NCBI RefSeq assembly: GCF_004664715.2
Contig: NC_051069.1
Location: 6,959,501 to 7,023,500 of the forward strand
Direction: 5' to 3'
Length of the DNA: 64,000 bases
Source: Peromyscus leucopus
Taxonomy: Eukaryota; Chordata; Mammalia; Rodentia; Cricetidae
Shown here: positions 21,040 through 31,374 of the stretch, piece after piece
How the letters are laid out: every line of letters begins with the position of its first letter
Numbering within the stretch: the first letter of the stretch is position 1
Made by a program: the position numbers and the translations under genes
Notes under the pieces: generated by a model
Told to the model about the DNA's origin: nothing
The model's input: only the letters and a program-made list of their open reading frames with translations
The model's database searches: none

Positions 21040-21644
21040 TTTTATTATCTATTCTTTCAGTAGGGCTAATGTGGACTGGTACCTCTTTTAGAGAGACTAA
21101 TAGTCAGTTAATACCTTTACCAGGACAGTTTTCCAGACATTGTAGACGGACTGTGATAAGATTTGTTCTTCCTCCCACTAATCCTCGAACAGTATTAAAC
21201 ACACAGAAAAGTCGAGAGAAGTAATTCATCACCTTAGACCTAGACCGAAGAAATAGTCCCATATTTACTTCACACCTGGCCCAGGGTCAGGGCGGTAGCT
21301 ATTACTGTCCTTCCAGGGTCCCCAATAACTTAAAGCAACCCCATGAGTTAGGTGCTTTATCTCTTCTACAGATGGGAAAGCTGAATGACAAAGGTTAAGC
21401 CAGGAAACTGGACAAGATTCAAATCTGTGGTGTTGAGTCTTTATTTGGTCAGAAATGCCGAAGGATGTTAGCTTTTTTGTTGCAAATGTCCTTTTGATAA
21501 AGTGACATTTAGGCTAGATAAGAATGAAGTAGGAGAAGGCAGATCTGTGAAGGCATACTCCAAAAGTATTGAAATGTTGGAAAGCTTGGATGATGACTTA
21601 CTATACTGCAGAATTGTTTGCACCACTTATTTAAATGATTTGAT
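21040..21644. other. Repeat-poor intronic sequence
   Basis: About 600 bases of apparently unique sequence. No exon signal found. Confidence 0.5.
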
Positions 21645-21770
21645 GAGCTGGGTATAGTGGTGCACACCTTTAATCCCAGCATGTGGGAGACAATGCTGTG
21701 AATTCAAGGCCAGCCTGGTCTACATCTACAGTTCCAGGGCAGCCAAGCTATATAGAGAGACTGTGCATGT
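21645..21770 (+). repeat. SINE B1
   Basis: GCTGGGTATAGTGGTGCACACC...AAGGCCAGCCTGGTCTACATC...CCAGGGCAGCCAAGC. Confidence 0.92.
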
Positions 21771-21929
21771 GTGCGTGCATATTTATGTCTGTGTGTGTGT
21801 GTGTCCCAGAAAAAAAAAAGATTTGGTGAAAAGCATTCCATGGACTTCCCACTAGACTACTGGTGTTTAGACAAAAGAAAAGCCAATGAAACTCTTTAGA
21901 TTTTAGTAGGTCTGGTTTTCTGACTGCTC

Positions 21930-22300
21930 CTTTTATCACATAATCATCATCCTTCCCTCTAACTTTACTCTCTCATTCTACAGGTACCTATCAATGCCTG
22001 CCATATGTTGGCACTGTTCTAGGTGCTATGAATACTTTAAAGACTGTTACCTAATGGTTGTTCAATTATGTCTTGTATCATGAGCTAAGAGGTAAAGGAA
22101 GCTGTAACACAGGTCATGCTTTTCTAATTGACTGCCTGTTTGGAGTTGCAACATGGTAGAATGAAGACTTTTCTAATTTGCTGAAAGAATCCTCATGGAC
22201 ATGACAGGCCTGACTTCAGCCAAGAATCATTGAACATACATCCCATCCTGGGAGTGAGAGGTGAAAAAAATAAATATGTAATTTGGTATAAAATAAATTA
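21930..22300. other. Repeat-poor intronic sequence
   Basis: Nothing recognised. Confidence 0.45.
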
Positions 22301-22451
22301 GATGGGACTAGAGAGATGGCTCAGTGGATAAAGGCACTTATGGCTTAGCCTAAAGACCTGAGTTCAGTCCCTGGAACAGACCTAATGCCTACAAATTGTC
22401 TTCTGACCTCTACACACACTCTATAAATAAATAAATGCAATAAAATTTTAA
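22301..22451 (+). repeat. SINE B3
   Basis: GACTAGAGAGATGGCTCAGTGG...GAGTTCAGTCCCTGGAACAG...AATAAATAAATGC. Confidence 0.88.
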
Positions 22452-22527
22452 CAGGTGCATGGAATGTTAGAAAATGACAAATGTTGTGGAGAAAGTAAAA
22501 TAGGGGTGAGGTCATAAAAAGCTAATG

Positions 22528-22695
22528 GAAGCCAGGCGGTGTTGGGGCACGCCTTTAATCCCAGCACTCGGAAGGCAGAGCCAGGCGGATCTCTGTGAGT
22601 TCGAGGCCAGCCTGGGCTACAGAGTGAGATCCAGGACAGGCACCAAAACTACACAGAGAAACCCTGTCTGGAAAAAAAAAAAACAAAACAACAAC
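22528..22695 (+). repeat. SINE B1 with 12-bp TSD, cricetid-type variant
   Basis: Flanked by AAAAAGCTAATG at 22516-22527 and 22696-22707. The body has AGATCCAGGACAGGCACCAAA, the forward form of the cricetid-type insert. The perfect duplication suggests a young insertion. Confidence 0.96.
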
Positions 22696-22707
22696 AAAAA
22701 GCTAATG

Positions 22708-23075
22708 TGGGTGTATGATTTGTTTTGATTGTGAGTTTAGCCTTTAACAGCTGAAACGTCTCTCCAACCCTGGGTGTATAATTTGTAATGTAAGTATTCA
22801 GGAAAAAGATCCCAGAGGTGAGGACACTCCTGTGTGCAGTTCTGTCGAGGCCTTATCCTCTTCAGCCTTTTGTTCTTGATATATTTTGCTGAGATTTCTT
22901 CCCCTCAACCTCTGTCCAATTTTTCCCTGGCTTTTTATCTTTTAGGCTTGTCTAGTTGGCATTTAATTTTGCCTGTGTATATTGTTTCACTGTGTTCTAG
23001 ACAGCACTGTGCTGGGGCTTTAGAGTAACCCATACATAAAATGACTATTACATTTATTATCATTGGAGACATTGG
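22708..23075. other. Unassigned intronic sequence
   Basis: Nothing recognised. Confidence 0.45.
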
Positions 23076-23167
23076 GTTTTTTGAGACAGTCTCATATGAC
23101 CCAAGCTGGTCTAGAACTCACAGGAGTCCTGAGTGCTGGGATTACAGGCATGCACTACCACACCTGG
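23076..23167 (-). repeat. Shortened B1
   Basis: TTTTTTGAGACAGTCTCATATG...GAGTGCTGGGATTACAGGC. Confidence 0.8.
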
Positions 23168-23169
23168 TC

Positions 23170-24320
23170 CAAGCAGACTGTTTTTAAATCAAGGTTACTA
23201 TAGAAAATCCAGAATTTTCTGGGCTTGTGACTTAATGGTGAATGTGAGGAAATGAGGGTACCTGAACATTATCCTTCTTAGGGACTTGTGACTAAGAAAG
23301 AGTTCATCAGTTTCTATCCTCTGTCCTCGCAAAAGACCACCAATGTTTACTGATACTATTTCAAGTCCCCTGTTGACTAAGGAGGTGACATTTAATGTTT
23401 TAGCTCTTGTGTTTCTTTCATGCTAATTTTTTTGGCACCCAAGGTCACATTTGAGAATTGACTTTCTCAAGATTTCATTGTCATTTTTTAATCTTACTAC
23501 TTTTCTTGCTATGATATAAAAAGGAATATAACTTGGAAAAGGAATCTGCAGAAGTTAAATAATAGAGGTCCTGTCTCACCACTTCCTAGGCCCAGTACTT
23601 GCATGCTTTTGATGAATCACTGATCTTAGTATTTAGTATTTATGGATGCTCATATCCTAGTATTATGCAAGCACAGACTCTGCCCAAGGGACCCAGAAGC
23701 TAAATCACACACTTGATCTGTGATTTTCTTCCTTCCTCACCTTATTGGTGGCCATAGAATATGGAGATAAAAACTGTATGCAAGAGGAAAGCTAGACTGT
23801 GTCACTGCTGCCACCTGGGAAGTTTCCTGGAAGTTCAAGTGCACGGCTTTGCTGCTTTGTGCAGCTGCCGTAAACAAGCTGCTCTCCTCAAGTCCAAGAG
23901 GGAAAATTCCCACATGGTTGCATGGTCCTTTCCTCTTTGCCCTAATGCTGTCCTCTCTCTTTCACTAATTGCTTAGCAGTTGCTGGTGTAATTCCAACGA
24001 GTTGTGTCTGCAGCCTTTGCTGTCTTCTGGCAGTGCCCTGTCTCTGAGGTCTTCATCGTACTGCTAGGGATGGGTGAACATCTGATTTTCAAGCAAGGAG
24101 AGGGAGGCACCCAGGGCTGCAGTAAATGAATTTCCCTAAAAGCAGCAGCTTGCAGAGTTGGAGTTCTCTTGGCACACTAATCATTTTATTAAACCAGCCC
24201 TATCCCTCTGTGTGCTGTTCACTAATGGGGCTTGTATTTGGCAGCACATTATATAGAAATGATTCCTGCTTGACTTGTTGCGGTTGGTGATATAGAAAGT
24301 GCCTTTCATTTTTATGTAAT
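23170..24320. other. Repeat-free block, candidate regulatory sequence
   Basis: About 1.15 kb with no SINE, LTR or L1 recognised, unusual for this window. It includes CTGCTGCCACCTGGGAAG (23803-23822), which holds an E-box and partly resembles a CTCF core. No splice-bounded frame is seen. Confidence 0.5.
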
Positions 24321-24321
24321 G

Positions 24322-24690
24322 TCTTAGTTAGGGTGTCTATTGCTGTGAAGAGACACCATGACCACAGCAACTCTTATAAAGGAAATCATTTAATTGTGGT
24401 GGCTGGCTTACAAGTTCAGAGGTTCAGTCCATTGTCATCATGGTGGGATATGGCAGTGTGCAGGCAGACATGGTGCTGGAGAGGTGAGTGAGAGTTCTAC
24501 ATCTTGCAGGCAACAGGAAGTGAACTGAAACACTGGTCGTGGCTTGAGCATGTCTAAGACCTCAAAGCCCACCCCTGCAGTGACACACTTCCTCCAACAA
24601 GACCACACCTACTCCAACAAGGCCACACCTCCTAATAATGCCATTCCCTTTGGGGCTGTTTTCTTTCAGACCACCATACCTGGAAACAAC
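24322..24690 (-). mobile_element. Dispersed rodent repeat, family F (copy 1)
   Basis: TCTTAGTTAGGGTGTCTATTG...GAGACACCATGACCAC...CTTCCTCCAACAAGACCAC...CTCCTAATAATGCCATTCCC. It aligns throughout with 37513-37858. I cannot settle whether it is a MaLR/RMER-type LTR or an Lx L1 3' end. Confidence 0.7.
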
Positions 24691-24766
24691 ATGAATGACA
24701 CTCTCAACATGCAGAAGAGTCAAAATCAAATTCAAGGGTTTCTGTGGAAAATAAAAATCTATAGTT

Positions 24767-24915
24767 GCCGAGCGGTAGTGGCGCACACCTTTAATCCAAG
24801 CACTTGGGAAGCAGAGGCAGGCAGATCTCTGTGAGTTCCAGGCCAGCCTGGTGAGTTCCAGGATAGCCAGGACTGTTACACAGAGAAACCCTGTCTTGAA
24901 AAACCAAAAAAGAAA
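24767..24915 (+). repeat. SINE B1 with 14-bp TSD
   Basis: AAAAATCTATAGTT at 24753-24766 and 24916-24929 flanks a full B1 (GCCGAGCGGTAGTGGCGCAC...). Confidence 0.96.
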
Positions 24916-24959
24916 AAAAATCTATAGTTAAGAATTGGGGATATAACTCAGCTGATTTC

Positions 24960-25062
<103 letters not shown>

Positions 25063-25114
25063 TAAGAGAGAACAGATTATTTCTTGAAACTGGACAAGCA
25101 AGAAAACAGATTCT

Positions 25115-25331
25115 TGGGCTAGAAAGATGGCTCAGTGCTTCAGAGCACTGGCTGTTGTACCAGAAGACCCAGGTTCAAATCCCAGCACCAATATGACATC
25201 TAACAACTGTCTGTAACTCTAGTTCCAGGGGCTGTGATGCCCTTTCTGGACACTTGGGGCACTAGGCACACATGTGATACACAAACATATATGAAGGCAA
25301 AACACCCATATATATAAAATAAAACAAATCT
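25115..25331 (+). repeat. SINE B2
   Basis: GGGCTAGAAAGATGGCTCAG...AGGTTCAAATCCCAGCACC...AACTCTAGTTCCAGGGGC plus an A-rich end. Confidence 0.92.
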
Positions 25332-25339
25332 TTTGCTTT

Positions 25340-25715
25340 GGTTTTTTTCAGATAAGGTATTGTTGTGTAGTCCAAACTGGCCTGGAACTCTCTGTTTAGT
25401 CCACTTATAGAGATCCTCCTTGCCTGCTAGGATTAAAGCTGTTCACTGACACACCCGACTTAAAAATAATCTTTGTTTTTGTTTTTGTTTTTCAAAACAA
25501 GGTTTCTCTGTGTATCCCTGTCTATCCTGGAACTCACTCTGTAGACCAGGCTGGCTTTTGTTTGTCACAGGGTATTCTGTAGTCAGTCCTCCAACTCACT
25601 GTGTAGCTGAGGAAAACCATGAACTTCTGATCCCCCTACCTCCACTTCTCAAGTACTGGGATTTTCAGGCATGCCAAGCAACTACCTATCAAGTGAGCCA
25701 CATTCCCAGCACCTT
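25340..25715 (-). repeat. Three adjacent B1/B4 pieces
   Basis: A worn B1 (25340-25461), a B1 3' part (25475-25560, CAAAACAAGGTTTCTCTGTG) and a B4-like piece (25575-25715, CAAGTACTGGGATTTTCAGGC). Confidence 0.75.
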
Positions 25716-25939
25716 TTCAGACTTCTAAGCTTAATAAATTTATGCCACTAGACTTTTGGTAATATGTTTGAGCGGCAATAGAAAATGTATGCAACTATGG
25801 GGTTATATTTCATGTTATCTTCACGTGTATTCAAACTCCCTTATGCCTTTGTATTTATGCCTGGAGTACATTTTCCTATCTCTTGTCTACTGGCAATGAA
25901 CTCTGTTCTTTTAATTTAGAACTATAATTTCTCCTTGTT

Positions 25940-26030
25940 TTGGGGACTAGAGAGATGACCCAGGAGTAAAGAATGTGTACAACTCTTTCAAAGGACTGGA
26001 GTTTAATGTTCATTTCCCACTTTATGCTCA
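25940..26030 (+). repeat. B2 fragment
   Basis: GGGGACTAGAGAGATGACCCAG...GGAGTTTAATGTTCATTTCC. Confidence 0.65.
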
Positions 26031-26383
26031 TCATTACTTTTCTCCAGCTTCTGGTCTGAAAATTCCAATTTTCAGATTTGACTCCAGAATGCTAGATTAC
26101 ACATATGTGCCTGTATGTCTGACTTTTAGCATCTAATGTTCTTAATGGTTCATCCACATGAAAGCCTTTATCAGCACATTCAGGTCTCCATGTTTGTGGG
26201 TTTCACGTCTGTGGATCCAACCACTCAGAGTTCAAAAATATTTGGGGTAGGAACTTCAGAAATGAAAAACAAACAAAAGATTTGAATTGTCATATACTAG
26301 GTCCTCCTGCTGTATTCATGCATGTGAAGTGATGTGTAAGCATCATATTTGATCGTACTAGTGAGCTGAAGTATATAGGAAGA

Positions 26384-26512
26384 GCCAGGCATGGTGACAC
26401 ACTTGTAACCCCAGGGCAGGAAGATTGCTGCAAGTTCGAGCCCAGCCTGGTCTATATAGTGAGTTTTGGACCTGCCAGGGCTACAATGAGACTCTTTTAA
26501 ATAAAAAATGGT
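26384..26512 (+). repeat. B1/B4 SINE
   Basis: AGAGCCAGGCATGGTGACACAC...GAGCCCAGCCTGGTCTATATAG. Confidence 0.85.
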
Positions 26513-26539
26513 ACAAGGGAGGATATGTGTACACCTACA

Positions 26540-26540
<1 letters not shown>

Positions 26541-26583
<43 letters not shown>

Positions 26584-26597
26584 ACACACACACACTA
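26541..26597. repeat. (CA)n microsatellite
   Basis: CA repeat with one ACC interruption near 26581. Confidence 0.97.
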
Positions 26598-26847
26598 AAC
26601 TGTTTTATATGAAGACTTAAGTATCTTTGGATTTTTATAGTAGATAAATGAGCTGTAACTAATCCCCCACAGATAAGGAGAGGGTGACTGTACTGTTTTC
26701 TTTTTATTGCTTGATTCATGTTTTGTATCAATATACCATATTTAATTTATCTATTCATTACTTTGTAGATTTTTTGATTATGACAAATAATACTGCTGTG
26801 AATAGAGTTTTTGTGTGGCCATATGTCTAATTCTCCTAAGCATATTC

Positions 26848-27006
26848 CACCCCACCCCCCACCCCGAGACAGGGTTTCTCTGTGTAGCTTTGCGCCTTTC
26901 CTGGAACTCACTCTGTAGCCCAGGCTGGCCTTGAACTCACAGAGATTCGCCTGCCTCTGCCTCCTGAGTGCTAGGATTAAAGGCTTGCGCCACCACTGCC
27001 CACCTT
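26848..27006 (-). repeat. SINE B1 with 12-bp TSD
   Basis: CTAAGCATATTC at 26836-26847 and 27007-27018. The reverse B1 carries GTAGCTTTGCGCCTTTCCTGG, another variant at the cricetid insert site. Confidence 0.96.
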
Positions 27007-27089
27007 CTAAGCATATTCTTGAGGTGGAAATAATTGGTTTTAACTTTGTGAGATGCACCATTTTACATTCTCATCAGAAATTTCCAAGT

Positions 27090-27500
27090 ATACTGTACTA
27101 GTTAATTTAATTGTCAACTTAACACAACCTACAGTCATCTGAGAGGAAAGCCTTGATTGAGGAATCTAGATCAGATTGGCTTGTAGACATGTCTTTGAGT
27201 AGGGATTGTCTTGATTGTTCGTTTATGTGGGGGCCCATGTTCGTTTTTTGTGAGGGCCCAGCCCACTCTGCGGCCTTGGGATATTTAAGGAGGCTAGCAA
27301 AGCAAGAGTCCGCAAGTGAGCAAATGAACAACAGTGTTTCTCAACAGTTTCTGATTCAGTTTGCTACCTTGGGTTCCTGCATTGACTTTCCTCAGTGGTA
27401 GACTGTGACCGGAAAGTGTAAGCTACATAAAGCCTTTCCTTTCCTAAGTTATGTTTGTCATAATGTTTTATCACAGCAGTAGAAAGTAAACTAGAACACC
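27090..27500 (+). mobile_element. MaLR/MT-type LTR-like element
   Basis: AGTTAATTTAATTGTCAACTTAACACAAC at its start, GGATATTTAAGGAGGCTAGC in the middle, and GTTTTATCACAGCAGTAGAAAG near its end follow the MT/ORR1-type plan as I recall it. It sits inside the ancient L1. Confidence 0.6.
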
Positions 27501-27545
27501 TGCCAGTTTCTCCGTAGCCTTAGCAACATTTGTTACTCTCCATCT

Positions 27546-27983
27546 TGTAGTTGGAGTTTTTTCTGGGCCACCAACCAGCTCCCAGATAAAGACAGGGAGA
27601 GTTATTATTAGTTATGAATGCTCGGCCTTAGCTTAGGCTTGTCCCACCAGCTCTTTTAATTTAATTGAACATGTTTCTATTCATCTACATTTTGCCTCAG
27701 GGCTTTTTACCTTTCTTTCATTCTGTATGTCCTGGCCCCTGGCATCTCTTTTTCTTTCTTCTTACCCATGCCTCAAGTACTCTTCCTACACTTACTCTCT
27801 CTGCCCAGAAGTTCTGACTGTACCTCCTCCCTTGCTATTGGCCATTCAGCTTTTTGTTAAACTAATCAGGTGCATTAGGCAGGCAACGTAAAACAGCAAC
27901 ACATCTTTACATAGTTAAACAAATATTTGGCAACACAAACAAATGCAACATATCTTTGCATAGTTAAAAAATATTCCTCAACA
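27546..27983 (-). mobile_element. Solo LTR, family C, 6-bp TSD
   Basis: TGTAGTTGGAGTTTTTTCTG ... ATATTCCTCAACA, with CCATCT at 27540-27545 and 27984-27989. It contains CTATTGGCCATTCAGC in reverse, similar to the CCAAT module of family B. L1 sequence continues on both sides. Confidence 0.82.
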
Positions 27984-28299
27984 CCATCTTTTAACTAATA
28001 ATCATCCTAATGGCTTTGAAGTAGAATCTCATTAAAGTGGTTTTGATTAGGCTTTAGCATTCTGAGCATTTTAGATATTTAATACCTGTTTGTATTTCTT
28101 CTTTGGAAAAATACCTATTTAGATCTTGTGCCCAGTTTTATTTGGTTTATATTTTTATTGTTGAATTATATGAGTTCATTATGTGTTTTGAATAAATGTT
28201 CTTTATCAGATTTATGAATTTCAAAAATTTGTTTCCTGGTTGTCTTTCCACTTTCTTAATGGTTCTTGGCGTTTTTAATCCTCATCACACTTGACCTTT

Positions 28300-28905
28300 C
28301 AGTAGGTTTGATTCCTCTAGCCTTTTATGTACTTCTTTGTGTTGCTACCAGAACATTGTGTTCTAATTTTTTTCTTACCTTAATATGTGTGTGCTTCAGC
28401 ACAGTCTCCTTTGTAGCTTACTTTTAAGCTCTCCAGCTCCTCAACATTGATGTACTTGCCCCAGAGCTCAGTTCTCAGGTGCAGTCACACAGTCTTTATC
28501 TTCTCTGCTCTCATTTATATGCTGACAGCTTGAAAGTTACTCTAAGTCTTATACATTCATCTACCTACTTGACATTTTCACTTAGATATCTGATAGGCAT
28601 TTCAAACATAATGTATACAAAGCCAGACTCTTGATCGTCTCAAACCCAGTCTTTCCTCAGTCCATTTTTTCTAACAACATGGGCTGCAGAATTACAGCTA
28701 AATCCTTATTTTCATAGTGCCCCCATCCATTCCTCCAGCAAAGCCTACTGACCAATGTTTAATATATTTTTTAATCTAGCCTGAACTCAGTCTCTCCGCT
28801 GCTACTTCCAGGTCTAAACGACTGTTTAACCTCTTAACTATTGCAACAGCCCTTACTTTCCTGTGTTCAGTGCTCTAGAGCCTTTTTCAGTATAGCTACC
28901 ACAAT
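28300..28905. other. Repeat-poor intronic sequence
   Basis: About 600 bases with nothing recognised. Confidence 0.5.
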
Positions 28906-29088
28906 AATCTTTTTTTTTTTTTTTTTTTTTTTTTTTCCTTTCTGGTTTTTCAAGACAGGGTTTCTTAGTATGGTCCTGGCTATCTTGGAACTCTCTCAAT
29001 AGACCAAGCTGGCCTGGAACTCACAGAGATCCACCTGCCTCTGCCTCCCAAGTGCTGGAATCAAAGGCGTGCACCACCACCCGGCCAT
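28906..29088 (-). repeat. SINE B1 with long T tail
   Basis: A T run of about 26, then TTTTTCAAGACAGGGTTTC through GCGTGCACCACCACCCGGCC. Confidence 0.94.
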
Positions 29089-29730
29089 AATAATCTTTGT
29101 AAAATAATAGGTTATGTATGTCATCTCATAGGTTCCTGTATTTTTCGGGGCGGGGGGGGGGGAAGCAGTCTTTTAGTTACTTGGGTCATCTAAGCTCTGT
29201 GTCCATTCTGATCTAAATATTCTCTCTCTTCCTAACATACTGGCTTCTTTTTTTTTCTTTTTTTTTTTTTTTCTTTCTTATTTTACAATACCATTGAGTT
29301 CTACATATCAGCCACGGGTTCCCCTATTCTCCCCCCTCCCACCTCCTCCCCTTACCCCCAGTCCACCCCCCATTCCCACCTCCTCCAGGGCAAAGCCTCC
29401 CCCAAGGACTGCGATCAACCTGATAGACTCAGTCCAGGCAGGTCCAGTCCCTTCCTCCCAGACTGAGCCAAGTGTCCCTGCATAAGCTCCAGGTTTCAAA
29501 CAGCCAACTCATGCAATGAGCACAGGACTTGGTCCCACTGCCTAGTTGCCTCCCAAACTGATCAAGCCAATCAACTGTCTCACCTATTCAGAGGGCCTGA
29601 TCCAGCTGGGGGCCCCTCAGCCTTTGGTTCATAGTTTATGTGTTTCCATTCATTTGGCTATTTTTTTTTTTCAATAATTGAGTAAAACCAAAATTTATTA
29701 TAAGCCATAGTCATCCTAGGGACCTCCATG

Positions 29731-29777
<47 letters not shown>
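29731..29777. repeat. (TA)n microsatellite in the L1 3' UTR
   Basis: Pure AT alternation of about 46 bases. Confidence 0.97.
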
Positions 29778-29778
<1 letters not shown>

Positions 29779-29883
29779 CCTCTATGGTTCTATGGGTTGT
29801 GGTCTGATTGTTCTTTATTTTATATCTAGAATCCACTTATGAGTGAGTACATACCATGACTGTCTTTCTGGGTTTGGGTTACC

Positions 29884-30456
29884 TCACTCAGGATGATTTT
29901 TTTCTAGTTCCATCCATTTGCCTGCAAATTTCATGCTTTCATTGTTTTTCTCTGCTGAGTAGTACTCCATTGTGTATATGTACCACATTTTTTCCATCCA
30001 TTCTTCCGTTGATGGGCATCTAGGTTGTTTCCAGGTTCTGGCTGTTACAAATAGTGCTGCTATGAACATAGCTGAGCATGTATCTTTATGGTATGAATCA
30101 GCATTCCTTGGGTATATGCCCAAGAGTGGGATGGCTGGGTCTTGAGGTAGTTCGATTCCTAATTTTCTGAGAAACCGCCATACTGATTTCCACAGTGGTT
30201 GTACAAGTTTACATTCCCACCAACAGTGGAGGAGTGTTCCCTTTGCTCCACATCCTCTCCAACATTGACTGTCATTGGTGTTTTTGATCGTAGCCATTGT
30301 GACAGGTGTAAGGTGGTATCTCAGAGTCGTTTTGATTGGCATTTCTCTGATGATTAAGGATGTTGAGCATTTCTTTAAATGTCTTTCAGCCATTTGTGAT
30401 TCTTGTTTTGTGAATTCTCTGTTTAGCTCTTTAGCCCATTTTTTAATTGGACTGTT
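29884..30456 (-). pseudogene. LINE-1 ORF2 C-terminal fragment
   Basis: About 190 residues of open frame, including [20 protein letters not shown], a Cys-rich segment with C-X3-C and H-X3-C spacing ([18 protein letters not shown]) and [20 protein letters not shown]. This is the C-terminal zinc-knuckle region of the L1 endonuclease/reverse transcriptase. Endonuclease and RT domains are absent through 5' truncation. The frame stops early after [10 protein letters not shown]: a run of seven A, where rodent L1 usually has six, shifts the frame and removes roughly the last 25-30 residues. The first few codons of the ATG-initiated frame (30457-30459) fall in the duplicated target. It cannot act on its own. 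Confidence 0.93.
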
Positions 30457-30495
30457 CATACTGGCTTCTTTATTAAAATAAATTTTATTTTATTT

Positions 30496-30641
30496 TTTGG
30501 TTTTTCGAGACAGGATTTCTCTGTGTAGCTTTGGAGTCTGTCCTGAACTCGCTCTGTAGACCAGGCTGGCCTCGAACTCACAGAGATCTGCCTGCCTCTG
30601 CCTCTCTGCGCTGGGATTAAAGACGTGTGCCACCACCACCT
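30496..30641 (-). repeat. SINE B1, split by an LTR
   Basis: TTTTTCGAGACAGGATTTC...TTTGGAGTCTGTCCTG...GTGTGCCACCACCACCT. The final CCACCTGGC lies at 31152-31160 after the inserted LTR. Confidence 0.93.
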
Positions 30642-31151
30642 TGTGGTGTTATTGTGTATTCTAATAAATTTATCTGGGGTCAGAGAACAGACAGCCACTA
30701 GATACAAAGGCCAGAAAATGGTGGCACTCACACCTTTAATCCTAGCATTCCAGAGATAGAAATCCCTCTGGATCTCTGTGAGTTCAAGGCCACATTGGAA
30801 ATAGCCAAGCTTGGTGACACGCCTTTAATCTCAGAAAGCCAGCCTTTAATCCCAGGGAGTGGTGGTAGAAAGCAAAAAGATATATAAGGCGTGAGGGCCA
30901 GAAACTAGAAGCATTTGGCTGGTTAGATTTTGGCTGGTTAAGCATTCAGGCTGTGGAGCAACACAGTTCAGCTGAGATTCATTCTGGATGAGGACACAGA
31001 AGCTTACAATCTGAGGAAACAGGACCAGCTGAGGAACTGGCAAGGTGAGATAGCTGTGGCTTGGTCTGTCTCTCTGATCTACCAGCATTGACCCCAATAA
31101 CTGGCCTCGGGTTTGATTTTATTAATAAGAACTTTTAAGATTCCTGCTACA
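30642..31151 (+). mobile_element. Solo LTR, family D (copy 1), 6-bp TSD, inside B1
   Basis: TGTGGTGTTATTGTGTATTC ... AAGATTCCTGCTACA flanked by CCACCT at 30636-30641 and 31152-31157. TATATAAGGC (30881-30890) is a TATA-box candidate. Two B1-derived stretches sit upstream of it in sense: GGTGGCACTCACACCTTTAATCC...CTCTGTGAGTTCAAGGCC, and GGTGACACGCCTTTAATC. Copy 2 is at 47049. Confidence 0.85.
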
Positions 31152-31169
31152 CCACCTGGCACTAGCTTC

Positions 31170-31370
31170 TTTAATATTCATGAAATACTCAAGATATCCT
31201 TCTCTTACAGCCTTTGTACAGGCTGTTTTCCTTCTGGCTGTATAGTCTACCCTTTATTTACGCACATAGCAACGGCAGTGACATATAGAGTCCTAGTGGA
31301 GGCTAAAGACAAAAGGCAAATTCAGTAATACTGACCTGTCATTAAATTGTAATATTTTGCTGTTGTGGAT
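31170..31370. other. Unassigned intronic sequence
   Basis: Nothing recognised. Confidence 0.4.
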
Positions 31371-31374
31371 CCTC

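Larger units (their letters stand above)
26160..26692. mobile_element. Probable ancient Tigger/MER2-like DNA transposon
   Basis: GGGTTTCACGTCTGTGGATCC...AACCACTCAGAGTTCAAAAATA (26199-26250), and after a SINE and CA repeat GTATCTTTGGATTTTTATAG...AATCCCCCACAGATAAGGAG then GGTGACTGTA (26622-26692), resemble the internal and terminal parts of a pogo-type element from memory. Heavily decayed. Confidence 0.5.
26720..28300 (-). mobile_element. Ancient LINE-1 (ORF2 3' region), interrupted three times
   Basis: Antisense L1 pieces in order: AATACTGCTGTGAATAGAG (26789), CATTTTACATTCTCATCAG (27059), CCAGTTTCTCCGTAGCCTTAGC (27503), TAATCATCCTAATGGCTTTG (27999), GAGTTCATTATGTGTTTTGA (28170). A B1, a MaLR-type LTR and a solo LTR separate them. 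Confidence 0.68.
29251..30456 (-). mobile_element. 5'-truncated LINE-1 with 15-bp TSD
   Basis: Perfect duplication CATACTGGCTTCTTT at 29236-29250 and 30457-30471. The T-rich run from 29251 is the reversed poly(A). About 29280-29883 is 3' UTR, with a pyrimidine-rich 29330-29400 as in rodent L1. The rest is the ORF2 C-terminus. This is the youngest-looking L1 in the window. Confidence 0.93.

Noticed and set aside
26297..26731. 144-codon minus-strand frame
   Set aside because: It is made of a CA repeat (Cys-Val run), a SINE and DNA-transposon remnants.
29294..29485. Pro-rich 63-codon frame
   Set aside because: It is antisense to the pyrimidine-rich L1 3' UTR.
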